NCBI RefSeq assembly: GCF_000235605.1
Contig: NC_016584.1
Coordinates: 1 to 64,000 of the forward strand
Source of the DNA: Desulfosporosinus orientis DSM 765
GTDB lineage: Bacteria > Bacillota > Desulfitobacteriia > Desulfitobacteriales > Desulfitobacteriaceae
Length of the DNA stretch: 64,000 nt
Direction of reading: 5' to 3'
The number at the start of each line of letters is the position of its first letter. The first letter of the stretch is position 1. This document shows positions 46,221 through 54,841 of this stretch, piece by piece. The position numbers were made by a program, and so were the translations under genes. The notes beneath the pieces are model-generated. The model was not told where the DNA came from. It saw only the letters and a list, made by a program, of their open reading frames with translations, and made no database searches.

Positions 46221-47063
46221 TTAGGAAAACGAAGAAAATGGAATGATGATATGCTGCTCATAGAAGGTCCCTTGTGATTTGAGGGATTGCTCCCAGTATT
46301 CAAGGAGATCGAAACGGCGTCCTGGGTGATAGCCTAATAAATTGTGTTTGCCCAGTATGCGGGAAGGAGGTTGATCATGAATGAGAGATAGCCCCATCAA
46401 GCAATCGCCTATAATAGTTTCGGCAATAAGACGAGCGTGTTGCCTATGTTTTCTGGGAGAGTGAAGAGCTTCGTGGGGGATGGATGTAGCTACTTTAATT
46501 ATCAGATTATTTTTTTGGGCCCAATATAAAGTCAGCGGTGGAACGGCAATAGCTTCAACGGGAAGAATTTTCAGGGCTTGTTCAGAAAGCGCATGAGGTC
46601 CATGGGTAGGCGTTGCCAGGCCTAGACTTTTAAAGAGATCTAGTTCACGGTTGAGTTTAGCTCTAAATTTAAGAACAAGTTTAGCAAGCTTTTGACGATG
46701 TGAAATGTAAGGATAACAATTCGTAAGAGCGACATCAATCCCTGATTCTATGGAAGCAAGGAGCTCAACCAGATTGTCGTAAATATCTCCAGACATATCC
46801 CCATCCACAAAGAGTGCTCCTCGTACGCCTAACTGACGAGCATAGAGTGCTCCAATTGCTCTGGGTATGTCAATTCCCAGTGGTTCTGAAAAAAAGAGAA
46901 TATGAATTCGATTATCTGGAATTGAGCGGGCCAGTTCAAAGGTTTGATCTGTACATCCGTTTAGAACAAGGATAATATGGCTGATTGGAAGGCGCAGAAT
47001 GGTGGTCAAAGCTGCCAAGATGCTCTTTTCTTCATTCATAGCGGGAACAATGGCTGCGAACAT
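46221..47063 (-). CDS. family 2 glycosyltransferase
   Basis: A 280-residue GT-A fold glycosyltransferase. It begins FAAIVPAMNEEKSILAAL, with LVLNGCTDQTFELA near 32 and a DxD-like metal site in ALFVDGDMSGDIYDNLV near 83. The middle and C-terminal parts carry no membrane segment, so the sugar acceptor may be cytosolic or membrane-surface bound. The substrate is unknown. It runs opposite to its neighbours, and its upstream region is shared with yabG. In the Bacillus order no such gene lies between ksgA and yabG, so it is an insertion. Confidence 0.8.
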   Translation of the reverse strand: MFAAIVPAMNEEKSILAALTTILRLPISHIILVLNGCTDQTFELARSIPDNRIHILFFSEPLGIDIPRAIGALYARQLGVRGALFVDGDMSGDIYDNLVELLASIESGIDVALTNCYPYISHRQKLAKLVLKFRAKLNRELDLFKSLGLATPTHGPHALSEQALKILPVEAIAVPPLTLYWAQKNNLIIKVATSIPHEALHSPRKHRQHARLIAETIIGDCLMGLSLIHDQPPSRILGKHNLLGYHPGRRFDLLEYWEQSLKSQGTFYEQHIIIPFSSFS

Positions 47064-47094
47064 CGTTGGGGACCCCCTTTAACTTAACTTGTTA

Positions 47095-47130
47095 TACTAT
47101 ATGCCGTTTATTTTTCTTCGACATAGTATA
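47095..47130. promoter_or_regulatory. divergent CATAnnnTA boxes between GT2 gene and yabG
   Basis: Plus strand: CATAGTATA at 47122-47130 points at yabG. Minus strand: CATATAGTA at 47095-47103 points at the glycosyltransferase. Both fit the SigK/SigE -10 form CATANNNTA. No clear SigK -35 (AC) or SigE -35 is present at the right distance, so this is a tentative call. yabG is SigK-dependent in B. subtilis. Confidence 0.35.
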
Positions 47131-47160
47131 TAGCAATAAAAAGGAGAAGGAGGTCAGCCT

Positions 47161-48003
47161 ATGTTTCAGGTTGGGGATATTGTTGCACGGATATCCCATC
47201 AACAGGATATCTACTTTCATATTGATCGGATAGTAGGCAGTTCAAGAGGCAAAAGGTCAAATTCGGTGATACTCAAAGGTATTAATTTAAGGCTGTTAGC
47301 AGATGCACCTATCTCCGACCTAGTCTTAAAGAGTCCTTCAGAAGTAGCTAATTATGAGCGTGAAGATCAGAAGATGATTTATCAGAAACTACACAAAGTT
47401 ACAAGTCAGCGAAAGATTGATCAAGACGATAAAAAAGAATTTTTTGAAATACCCGGTCGAGTGCTGCAGCTTGATGGGGACCAAGACTATTTACATCAAT
47501 GCATTAAGACTTATAGCCAAATGGGTATTGATGCTAAGGGTATTTGTAAATCTGAGGTTGAACAGCCCAGAGTCATAAGGAAAATCTTACAAGAGAATCC
47601 AACGGATATTCTTGTTCTGACAGGTCATGACGGCCTCATCTCCGGAAAAAAGGATTTTCATGATATGGACAGTTATCGGAGTTCCCGATACTTTGTAGAA
47701 TCTGTTATGGAAGCCAGACGTTTTCAGCATAATCGGGATGCTTTGGTGATTTTTGCCGGAGCATGTCAATCCAATTATGAAGCCATTCTAGCTGCAGGAG
47801 CTAATTTTGCTTCCTCACCGAAACGTATGCTTATTCACGCATTTGATCCCGTTTTTATTGTTGAAAGGATTGCTTTTACGCCAACGGACCAAATTGTTTC
47901 CGTGAAGGATATCTTGACCCATACAATCACGGGAACAGATGGAGTTGGGGGAATTGAAACAAGGGGGCAGATGCGGCGAGGTTATCCCAGGAGTCCTTAT
48001 TAA
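47161..48003 (+). CDS. yabG: sporulation-specific protease YabG
   Basis: A 280-residue cysteine protease of the YabG family, which processes spore coat proteins in Bacillus and preproSleC in Clostridioides. The N-terminus MFQVGDIVARISHQQDIYFHI, followed by GRVLQLDGDQDYLHQCI, is diagnostic. The region LVLTGHDGLISGKKDFHDMD, followed by FAGACQSNYEAILAAGANFASSP, probably holds the catalytic His and Cys. AAGGAG sits close upstream of the ATG. Length is typical and the position after rsmA matches Bacillus. Confidence 0.93.
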   Translation: MFQVGDIVARISHQQDIYFHIDRIVGSSRGKRSNSVILKGINLRLLADAPISDLVLKSPSEVANYEREDQKMIYQKLHKVTSQRKIDQDDKKEFFEIPGRVLQLDGDQDYLHQCIKTYSQMGIDAKGICKSEVEQPRVIRKILQENPTDILVLTGHDGLISGKKDFHDMDSYRSSRYFVESVMEARRFQHNRDALVIFAGACQSNYEAILAAGANFASSPKRMLIHAFDPVFIVERIAFTPTDQIVSVKDILTHTITGTDGVGGIETRGQMRRGYPRSPY

Positions 48004-48014
48004 TAATAAAATAT

Positions 48015-48063
48015 GACACAGGGACGGTTCTCTTGTCTTAAGACAAGAAACCGTCCCTGTGTC
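48015..48063. repeat. REP-like palindrome with GGGACGGTTCT core
   Basis: GACACAGGGACGGTT and TCTTGTCTT are mirrored by AAGACAAGA and AACCGTCCCTGTGTC, giving a 49-base near-perfect palindrome with one bulged base. It lies 12 bases after yabG and 44 bases before the end of the convergent L,D-transpeptidase gene. A degenerate relative is at 23464-23491. Palindromes with an ACAGGGACGGTTCT core recur in Firmicute intergenic regions, from memory; no transposase is present here. Confidence 0.65.
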
Positions 48064-48106
48064 GTATGTGTCCTATTGATGTTGGAAGGGGATGCATCTC
48101 TAAAGA

Positions 48107-48442
48107 TTATAAGATGGTTACGGATATACCTATTTCGACAAGAAGGAATAACTCTTCGACGTGGTGATTGTGCATACGGATACAGCCTTTGGATACTGCT
48201 TGCCCAATGCTTGAGGGGTTGTTAGTACCATGAATTCCATAATGAGGGATAGAGAGCCCCATCCAGCGACTGCCAAAGACTCCGCCCGGATACATTGTTT
48301 TCGTGGCGATGCTGTAGCTGCCTGGGGGAGTGGGGGTTAAGCTTTTACCAACGGCTATAGGATAATGACGAATTCGCTGGTTCCCTTCGTAAAGCTCAAG
48401 CAATCTGCGAGAGGGATGAATGACAATTCTGCGCTGGGGCAT
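48107..48442 (-). CDS. small L,D-transpeptidase (YkuD domain)
   Basis: A 111-residue protein consisting almost only of a YkuD catalytic domain, which makes 3-3 cross-links in peptidoglycan. The active site is His71 in YGIHGTN and Cys87 in VSKGCIRMHNHH, with Arg89 next to it. There is no signal peptide, transmembrane segment or LysM domain, which is unusual for an enzyme acting outside the cell. Minus-strand AAAGGAG precedes the ATG. It may act in the spore, where such minimal enzymes are known, but that is inference. Confidence 0.85.
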   Translation of the reverse strand: MPQRRIVIHPSRRLLELYEGNQRIRHYPIAVGKSLTPTPPGSYSIATKTMYPGGVFGSRWMGLSIPHYGIHGTNNPSSIGQAVSKGCIRMHNHHVEELFLLVEIGISVTIL

Positions 48443-48564
48443 AGATCAGAACTCCTTTCATAACGAATTTAGTTCTATCTCATGCTATGTTCATTATTTC
48501 TGAATGTTCGTTGCATAATTCGGCCTTGATTAGGCGGAAAATAACTTAGATTGGAGGGATCAGT

Positions 48565-49365
48565 TTGGCAGATCATGTAGAAGGGAAACTGCTTATTATT
48601 GGAGGCGCAGAGGATAAGAAAAATGAATGCAAAATTCTCAAGCGATTCGTTGATGAATCTGGGGGCAGAGAAAGTTGTATAACAGTACTAACCGCTGCCA
48701 CCGAATATCCCCTTCAGGTAGGCACTGAGTATCATGCTTTGTTTCTTGAACTAGGAGCAAAAGAAGTTCAAGTTCTTGATGTTTCAGACCGTACTCAGGC
48801 CAATCGGAAAGGTATTGAAAAGGAGTTGGACAAAGCAACGGGACTTTTTTTTACAGGGGGCGATCAACTTCGCATTACCGGTTTATTAGGGGGTACCATA
48901 TTAGGGAGAACGCTGCAAACCTTATATGAACGGGGGATTATTATTGCGGGGACAAGTGCTGGAGCTTCTGTAATGTCGGACACAATGATTGTGGGAGGAG
49001 AAGCAGGAACGGCCAAAAAGAACACCTTAACTATGGCACCCGGTTTGGGCTTGCTTCGTTCTGTGGTGGTTGATCAGCATTTTGCACAGCGCGGAAGAAT
49101 TGGCAGACTATTATCGGCTGTTTCTCAAAATCCCTATGTTCTTGGGGTGGGAATCGATGAGGATACGGCTATTTTAGTACAGTCCGATGGAAAGTTTTCG
49201 GTTATTGGCAGCAATACAGTAACAGTTATTGATGCATCTGCTTCTACAACGACGAATGTTTCGGAAACTACTCCAGGGCAATCCCTTGTCTTAAGCCCAA
49301 TTTTAATGCATGTTCTATCTGAAGGGTATGGTTTTGATCTTAAGCAGCGAGTTTCTTTGCTCTAA
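48565..49365 (+). CDS. cphB: cyanophycinase
   Basis: A 266-residue serine exopeptidase of family S51 that cleaves cyanophycin to beta-Asp-Arg dipeptides. The nucleophile is Ser131 in IAGTSAGASVMS. The blocks GKLLIIGGAEDK at the N-terminus, LFFTGGDQLRITGLL near 95, VVVDQHFAQRGRIGRL near 170 and LGVGIDEDTAIL near 195 are those of CphB. The start is TTG with GGAGGGA upstream. Cyanophycin synthetase follows about 100 bp downstream, so the two genes make and break the same storage polymer. Confidence 0.94.
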   Translation: MADHVEGKLLIIGGAEDKKNECKILKRFVDESGGRESCITVLTAATEYPLQVGTEYHALFLELGAKEVQVLDVSDRTQANRKGIEKELDKATGLFFTGGDQLRITGLLGGTILGRTLQTLYERGIIIAGTSAGASVMSDTMIVGGEAGTAKKNTLTMAPGLGLLRSVVVDQHFAQRGRIGRLLSAVSQNPYVLGVGIDEDTAILVQSDGKFSVIGSNTVTVIDASASTTTNVSETTPGQSLVLSPILMHVLSEGYGFDLKQRVSLL

Positions 49366-49465
49366 ACAGAAGTAATACTCTGAACAAGGAATACCAAAAG
49401 GAAAAAAGGTTTAAACTAGTGGAGGATATTTGAACCAGTGCTGCTTAAGGAGGAACAAATATAAA

Positions 49466-52123
49466 ATGGAGATTATAGATATCCAAGCAATCGAAGGGGC
49501 TAATGTTTATAGCCATCGCCCAATTATTCGAGCGATTGTGGATCTCCAAGAATGGAATGACCGATTTACGAATGAACTGGAAGATTTTCGTCTTCAACTT
49601 GTAGAGCAATTACCCTCGTTAGTAGAGCACTATTGCTCACGGGGCAAAAGAGGCGGATTTCTGGAACGGTTACAAGAAGGAACCCTTATAGGGCATGTCA
49701 TTGAACATGTAACTATAGAGCTTTTAACCCAAGCAGGTCAGACAATAAAATACGGAAAAACGATGTCCATTTTGGACCAGCCTGGGCGTTATGAAATTAT
49801 TTTCAATTACGAAGTTAAAGAAGGGGCTATTGAGGGCTTTAAACAAGGGTTTTTACTTGTAAGTACTCTTCTTAAAGATCAAAGCTTTGATGTATCCCTA
49901 GCAGTTGATAGGATCAAGACCATCATGGAACGCTGCAAATTAGGGGTATCCACTCAAGCGATTGTGGATGCCTGTCAAGCTCGGGGAATCCCAGTTTGTC
50001 GAATGAATGAGGGGAGCCTGTTGCAATTGGGGTATGGCCGGAACCAACGACGCATCCAAGCAACCATTACAGATTCAACATCTAGTATAGGGGTTGATAT
50101 TGCTTGTGATAAAGAGATCACTAAAAAGATCTTAAGCGAAGGAGGGGTTCCGGTTCCTTATGGATATATCGTCGGAACGGAAGAAGAGGCTGTTGAGGCC
50201 TTTTTGGATATGAACGCCACTGCAGTGATCAAGCCTTTACATGGTAACCAGGGAAAAGGGGTAACACTTCAGCTTACAAATGAAGCAGAAGTTAGAGCGG
50301 CGTTTAAGGTAGCTCAAAACTATGGACATTGGGTCATCATTGAAGAATATATTGAGGGACAGCACTATCGTTTGGTTGTTGTCGGAGATCGTCTGATTGC
50401 TGCCGCCAAGAGGGTGCCGGCTCATGTTGTTGGAGATGGTATTTCCACCATTGAGGAACTGGTCGCTCAAACCAATAAGGATCCATTACGTGGGGAAGAC
50501 CATGAAAACGTCTTAACAAAAATTACAATTGATTCTGTTGTTCTACTAAACTTGAGACTTAAAAACCTAACCTTATCCTCTGTTCCTAAACAAGGAGAAA
50601 TAGTTTATTTGAGAGACAGTGCTAATCTAAGCACTGGGGGAATTGCTGAAGATGTGACGGATCTTGTTCATCCAGATAATGCTGATTTAGCTGTTTATGC
50701 AGCGAAGTTAATAGGACTGGATGTTGCAGGGATCGATTTAGTGATTAAGAATATAGAGGCCTCATATCGAGAGGGAAGCGGGCACGTTATTGAAGTTAAT
50801 GCTGCACCAGGAATTCGCATGCATCATTTTCCCAGCAAAGGAGCTGCCAGGGATGTAGGCAAGGCTATTGTCGAGGAAATAATTCCTGCAGGAAATGGGC
50901 GAATACCTATCGTTGCCATAAGCGGCACTAATGGAAAAACCACTACTACCCGTATGATCAGCAAAATACTTTCGGATCAGAAACTCATTGTTGGAATGAC
51001 GTCAACGGATGGAATATACATCAATAAAAAGTTATTGGTTAAAGGGGATATGACAGGGCCGGAGAGCGCCAAGACTGTCTTAAGGCACCCTCAAGTTCAA
51101 GTTGCTGTTTTAGAAACTGCAAGAGGGGGAATTCTTCGCTCAGGTTTGGGTTATGATTATGCGGATGTAGCAGTAGTCACCAATGTTTCCAATGATCATC
51201 TTGGGCAGTATGGAATAGAGAGTCTTGAAGACATTGCTCACGTTAAAAGTCTGGTGGCAGAGGTTATCAAGCCCCATAGTTATGTCGTCCTAAATGCTGA
51301 TGATCCCTATGTTGTTCAAATGGCTAAACGCACCCAAGGGAGAGTTATCTTTTTTAGTACTGAAAAAGACAATATCTATATTCGCAAACATCTGGGCAAA
51401 GGCGGAATAGCTGTTTTCGTACGCAGAGGGATGATCTTACTTTGTCAAGGATCCCAAGTCTTCAAAATTTGTTCCGTAAAACAGATTCCGGTTACTTGGG
51501 AGGGCAAAGCTAAACACAATATCCAAAATGCTTTGGCAGCAATAGCATCAGGATGGGCATTGGGGATGAGTACGACAGCGATTCGGGATTCACTTCAGGA
51601 GTTTTCTTCGGATGTGGAGCATAATCGCGGTAGGCTTAATTTGTATAAAATTAACGGAGTTGATGTGTTTATTGATTATGGACACAACTCTGCCGGGATT
51701 CAAGAGATTGTTAACACCTTGAAGTACTTTAAAAAGAAGAATTTAGTTGGTTGTGTAACGGTTCCCGGTGATCGATCAGACGAGACAGTGCGGGAGGTTG
51801 GCCGAATAGCTGCCAAGGGCTTTCAGCGTTTGGTGATTCGAGAGGACCGTGACTTACGCGGGCGAAAACCGGGAGAAATAGCCCAAATGATCTATGACGA
51901 GGCTATTCTATCTGGTATGGATGCGCAAAAAATTAAGATTATATTACCTGAAACAGAAGCCTTTTCTAAGGGGCTGGACAGCTGTGTTCCCGGTGATACA
52001 TTTGTCATGTTCTATGAGCATCTGGAACCTATCGAAGAGGAAATTCGCAGGAGAATGGAATTACAAAAAGCCTTGTCCTATATACCAGCAAAGAATGAAT
52101 GGGTTGTTGGCGGAGAATATTAA
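49466..52123 (+). CDS. cphA: cyanophycin synthetase
   Basis: An 885-residue enzyme that polymerises arginine and aspartate with ATP. It has an N-terminal domain (about 1-165), an ATP-grasp domain (SEGGVPVPYGYIVGTEEEAV onwards) that adds aspartate, and a C-terminal Mur-ligase-like domain that adds arginine. The latter has the P-loop SGTNGKTTTTRMI near 485 and VEHNRGRLNLYKING further on. The ATG at 49466 was chosen because AAGGAGG lies upstream and conserved EIIDIQAIEGANVYSHRP follows. The length agrees with CphA (about 870-900). It forms an operon-like pair with cphB. Confidence 0.95.
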   Translation: MEIIDIQAIEGANVYSHRPIIRAIVDLQEWNDRFTNELEDFRLQLVEQLPSLVEHYCSRGKRGGFLERLQEGTLIGHVIEHVTIELLTQAGQTIKYGKTMSILDQPGRYEIIFNYEVKEGAIEGFKQGFLLVSTLLKDQSFDVSLAVDRIKTIMERCKLGVSTQAIVDACQARGIPVCRMNEGSLLQLGYGRNQRRIQATITDSTSSIGVDIACDKEITKKILSEGGVPVPYGYIVGTEEEAVEAFLDMNATAVIKPLHGNQGKGVTLQLTNEAEVRAAFKVAQNYGHWVIIEEYIEGQHYRLVVVGDRLIAAAKRVPAHVVGDGISTIEELVAQTNKDPLRGEDHENVLTKITIDSVVLLNLRLKNLTLSSVPKQGEIVYLRDSANLSTGGIAEDVTDLVHPDNADLAVYAAKLIGLDVAGIDLVIKNIEASYREGSGHVIEVNAAPGIRMHHFPSKGAARDVGKAIVEEIIPAGNGRIPIVAISGTNGKTTTTRMISKILSDQKLIVGMTSTDGIYINKKLLVKGDMTGPESAKTVLRHPQVQVAVLETARGGILRSGLGYDYADVAVVTNVSNDHLGQYGIESLEDIAHVKSLVAEVIKPHSYVVLNADDPYVVQMAKRTQGRVIFFSTEKDNIYIRKHLGKGGIAVFVRRGMILLCQGSQVFKICSVKQIPVTWEGKAKHNIQNALAAIASGWALGMSTTAIRDSLQEFSSDVEHNRGRLNLYKINGVDVFIDYGHNSAGIQEIVNTLKYFKKKNLVGCVTVPGDRSDETVREVGRIAAKGFQRLVIREDRDLRGRKPGEIAQMIYDEAILSGMDAQKIKIILPETEAFSKGLDSCVPGDTFVMFYEHLEPIEEEIRRRMELQKALSYIPAKNEWVVGGEY

Positions 52124-52148
52124 CATTTTTATGATGCTTTATGTTAGG

Positions 52149-52180
52149 AGAGGCGAAGAAAATTCTTCGCCTCTTAACTT
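52149..52180 (+). terminator. terminator of cphBA
   Basis: GAGGCGAAGAA pairs with TTCTTCGCCTC over AA, followed by TTAACTTT. It sits 26 bases after cphA. Confidence 0.7.
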
Positions 52181-52320
52181 TAGTCCGAAAAATACCCCGA
52201 AAAATTCTTTTTACTCCCAGGACTCACAGGAATTTTTCCATTTGGAAAGCTGGAACTCCACCTTGAAAATATGTATAATAAAAGGAAATGTTCTCTCAAT
52301 GTTCGGAAGAGGTAATGCAA

Positions 52321-53205
52321 ATGGAACAGTCTTTCCTTACAACGTTCGCAAACGCTAAGATAAATTTGGCTTTAGCCATTCAAGGAATTCAAGAAGATGG
52401 TTATCATGAACTTCAAAGTGTTATGCAATCTATTGAGTTGCATGACATTGTTCGAGTTCGACGTCATGGGGAAAAAGTAGTGTGTCGCTGTGGAGCATTA
52501 AGCGGACCTGGAAACCTAGCTTATAAAGCAGCTATAGAATTTTTGAGCCAAAGTGGAAAATCTGGAGGACTTGAAATTGAAATTAAAAAGCAGATTCCCA
52601 TTCAAGCAGGACTAGCTGGAGGAAGTACTGATGCAGCTGCAACCCTGCGGTTATTAAATCAACTCTATGGAAATCCTTTCAATAATGAGGAGTTGCTTAA
52701 ACTGGCAGCTCAATGTGGCGCAGATGTAGCTTTTTGTCTTCAAGGCGGGACAATGTGGGCTACAGGAAGAGGTGAGCAGCTTGAATTATTACCGGCGGCG
52801 CCTAGGGTAGATCTTGTTATAATGAAACCTTATGCTGGCGTAAACACAAGGGAAGCGTATCGGCGGTTTGATTTAGTTGGACATTCAGGGCAGCTAACAA
52901 GAAAGGATTGGGAAGAGGCTTTAGCGGGAGGGTCAATTAAACAGATTGCTGGCCTGCTCTATAACGATCTTGAGGCAGCTTCAATCCCGTTGGTGCCGCA
53001 AATTGATAAATTCAAGCAAAGCCTGCTAGAGTCAGGATGTTATGGATCCTTAATGTCCGGCAGTGGTTCAAGTGTCTTTGGAATTGCCCAAGGAGAGCAA
53101 CATGCAAGGCAGGTTGCTGAACAGTTGAGAAAAAAAGGCTTTAGAAATGTTTGGGTAACAAAAACGATAGGTGCAGTAACTAATTGTATGAAAGGGGATA
53201 GTTAG
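52321..53205 (+). CDS. ispE: 4-diphosphocytidyl-2-C-methyl-D-erythritol kinase
   Basis: A 294-residue GHMP kinase of the MEP isoprenoid pathway. The opening FANAKINLALAIQGIQEDGYH holds the family lysine/substrate motif. The ATP loop is IPIQAGLAGGSTDAAATL near 92, and the C-terminal SLMSGSGSSVFGIA block is present. The ATG at 52321 was chosen because GAAGAGG lies about 8 bases upstream; a longer in-frame ATG start at 52288 falls in AT-rich promoter-like DNA (tataat at about 52273). In Bacillus ispE likewise precedes purR. Confidence 0.95.
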   Translation: MEQSFLTTFANAKINLALAIQGIQEDGYHELQSVMQSIELHDIVRVRRHGEKVVCRCGALSGPGNLAYKAAIEFLSQSGKSGGLEIEIKKQIPIQAGLAGGSTDAAATLRLLNQLYGNPFNNEELLKLAAQCGADVAFCLQGGTMWATGRGEQLELLPAAPRVDLVIMKPYAGVNTREAYRRFDLVGHSGQLTRKDWEEALAGGSIKQIAGLLYNDLEAASIPLVPQIDKFKQSLLESGCYGSLMSGSGSSVFGIAQGEQHARQVAEQLRKKGFRNVWVTKTIGAVTNCMKGDS

Positions 53206-53898
53206 ATGGGCAAACGATTATTACCGGTAATTCTTGACGGTTATAAACCGTTGAGGGAGATTGTTTTTGAATCTATGAGAGATGCTATTTTGAGTGGTGT
53301 TCTTCAACCTGGTGAGCGTTTAATGGAGATTCAGCTGGCAGAAGAAATGGGAGTTAGCAGAACCCCTGTACGTGAAGCCATTCGAAAACTGGAACTGGAA
53401 AATTTCGTAGTTATGATTCCTCGAAAAGGAGCTTACGTCGCTGGTGTTTCATCCAAAGATGTTGCTGATGTTTTTGAGATTCGATCCGCACTTGAAGGAT
53501 TAGCAGCAGGACTGGCAGCTGAACGTATTACTGAAGATGAATTGGAACAAATGGAACGGGTGTTGTTCTGCCGGTCGAACGAGGGAGATATGGATCTGGA
53601 AGAAGTTGTAAAGTCTGATACGGATTTTCATGCCTTAGTTTATAGTGCCAGCCGCAATGAACGGTTAATTCAAATTCTGGCCAATTTACGAGAACAAATC
53701 CAGCGTTTTAGGGCCACATCACTTGCTGTTCCAGGTCGGAACAAACTTGCGCTTGAGGAACACAGAGCCATTGTTGAAGCATTAAGAAATCATAATAGTG
53801 AGGAAGCGCAAGCTTTAGCTATGGCACATATCGTCACAGCTGAGAATGTTATGTTCGATGCTCTTAGTATTAAGAATGAGCCAGACAAGGTGGATTAA
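53206..53898 (+). CDS. GntR family regulator, FCD subfamily
   Basis: A 230-residue transcription factor. The N-terminal winged helix-turn-helix (about 18-80) includes SMRDAILSGVLQPGERLMEI and EEMGVSRTPVREAIRKLELE. The C-terminal all-helical FCD domain includes VFEIRSALEGLAAGLAAERI and DTDFHALVYSASRNERL, with metal/ligand-binding histidines near 140 and 190 (EEHRAIVEAL). FCD regulators usually sense organic acids; the ligand here is unknown. It starts one base after the ispE stop codon region (TAGATG), so it is cotranscribed with ispE, and purR follows. Confidence 0.88.
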   Translation: MGKRLLPVILDGYKPLREIVFESMRDAILSGVLQPGERLMEIQLAEEMGVSRTPVREAIRKLELENFVVMIPRKGAYVAGVSSKDVADVFEIRSALEGLAAGLAAERITEDELEQMERVLFCRSNEGDMDLEEVVKSDTDFHALVYSASRNERLIQILANLREQIQRFRATSLAVPGRNKLALEEHRAIVEALRNHNSEEAQALAMAHIVTAENVMFDALSIKNEPDKVD

Positions 53899-53903
53899 CA
53901 ATT

Positions 53904-54725
53904 GTGGAGAAGATGAAGAGAGCGGAGCGGATGGTCGCGATCACTCAACTGTTGATGCAAAAACCGAATGTCCTTACACCTTTGACATTTTTTGCAGAAC
54001 AATTTCAAACAGCTAAGTCTACCATTAGTGAAGACTTGATGGCCGTGAAAGGGAGTCTTTTGTTATCCGGGCACGGTCATTTGGAGACAATTTCCGGAGC
54101 GGCGGGGGGAGTGCGCTATATTCCGGAAATTTCAAATCAAGAGGCAACCCAAGTTCTAGATAGGCTTGCTGAACGTCTGAACGAAAAAGAGCGGATCCTT
54201 GCCGGGGGTTTTCTCTATATGACCGATTTATTATTTGATCCCTCAGTCCTGCGTCCTCTTGGCCTAATTTTTGCGGGAGCATTTCGAGACAAGAAACCGG
54301 ATGTTGTCGTTACCATTGAAACTAAAGGAATTCCTTTAGCCCTTGTTACGGCAGAGGCTTTAGGGCTGCCTATGGTGGTTATACGAAGCGGTAATAAAGT
54401 CACGGAAGGTTCCTCTGTAAGCATCAATTATGTTTCCGGATCATCCCGGCGTATTCAAACAATGTCACTCTCCCGTAGGGCTTTAGAGCCCCAAAAGAGA
54501 GTTCTGATCATTGATGATTTCATGAAAGCGGGTGGCACCGCCTTAGGAATCAAAAATCTGATGAAAGAATTTGAAGCAGATGTTGTTGGAATTGGGATTT
54601 TAGTTGAAGCTCAATTAAACAATGAGCCTAAACTTGTCGAAGGATATTTGTCCCTTTTACAGCTGAAGGAACTTGATCCTTATTCCGGTAAGGCCTCGGT
54701 CGTTCCAATAGCTTGCTTCTTCTAG
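53904..54725 (+). CDS. purR: purine operon repressor PurR
   Basis: A 273-residue repressor of Gram-positive purine genes. The N-terminal winged helix (about 1-75; MVAITQLLMQKPNVLTPLTF) is followed by a phosphoribosyltransferase-like domain. PRPP is bound by the loop VLIIDDFMKAGGTALGI near 200, an acidic pair with the expected GGT. Family knowledge: PRPP prevents DNA binding. The start is GTG, with AAGGTGG inside the end of the GntR gene. The gene yabJ, usually next, is absent and spoVG follows. Confidence 0.93.
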   Translation: MEKMKRAERMVAITQLLMQKPNVLTPLTFFAEQFQTAKSTISEDLMAVKGSLLLSGHGHLETISGAAGGVRYIPEISNQEATQVLDRLAERLNEKERILAGGFLYMTDLLFDPSVLRPLGLIFAGAFRDKKPDVVVTIETKGIPLALVTAEALGLPMVVIRSGNKVTEGSSVSINYVSGSSRRIQTMSLSRRALEPQKRVLIIDDFMKAGGTALGIKNLMKEFEADVVGIGILVEAQLNNEPKLVEGYLSLLQLKELDPYSGKASVVPIACFF

Positions 54726-54770
54726 AAATTTTGATTTTATAAAATTTAATAAAAATTTCATGGAATAAAG

Positions 54771-54797
54771 GCAGGATTTTTTTACCATACAGAGAAT
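54771..54797 (+). promoter_or_regulatory. SigH-type promoter of spoVG
   Basis: GCAGGATTT (54771-54779), 11 bp, then AGAGAAT (54791-54797). This fits the SigH form RNAGGAWWW-N11-RNNGAAT at every fixed position. spoVG is the classic SigH-dependent gene of B. subtilis. Transcription would start about 40 bases before the spoVG ATG. Confidence 0.7.
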
Positions 54798-54841
54798 ATT
54801 ATTATGAACAGGCCCGGAAAGTGGAAGGGTGGTGATTCATA

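Noticed and set aside
48013-48225. 70-codon frame after yabG
   Set aside because: It starts inside the long palindrome and runs antisense to the L,D-transpeptidase gene.
51894-52358. 154-codon frame overlapping the end of cphA
   Set aside because: It lies in another frame of cphA, crosses the terminator, and lacks a ribosome binding site.
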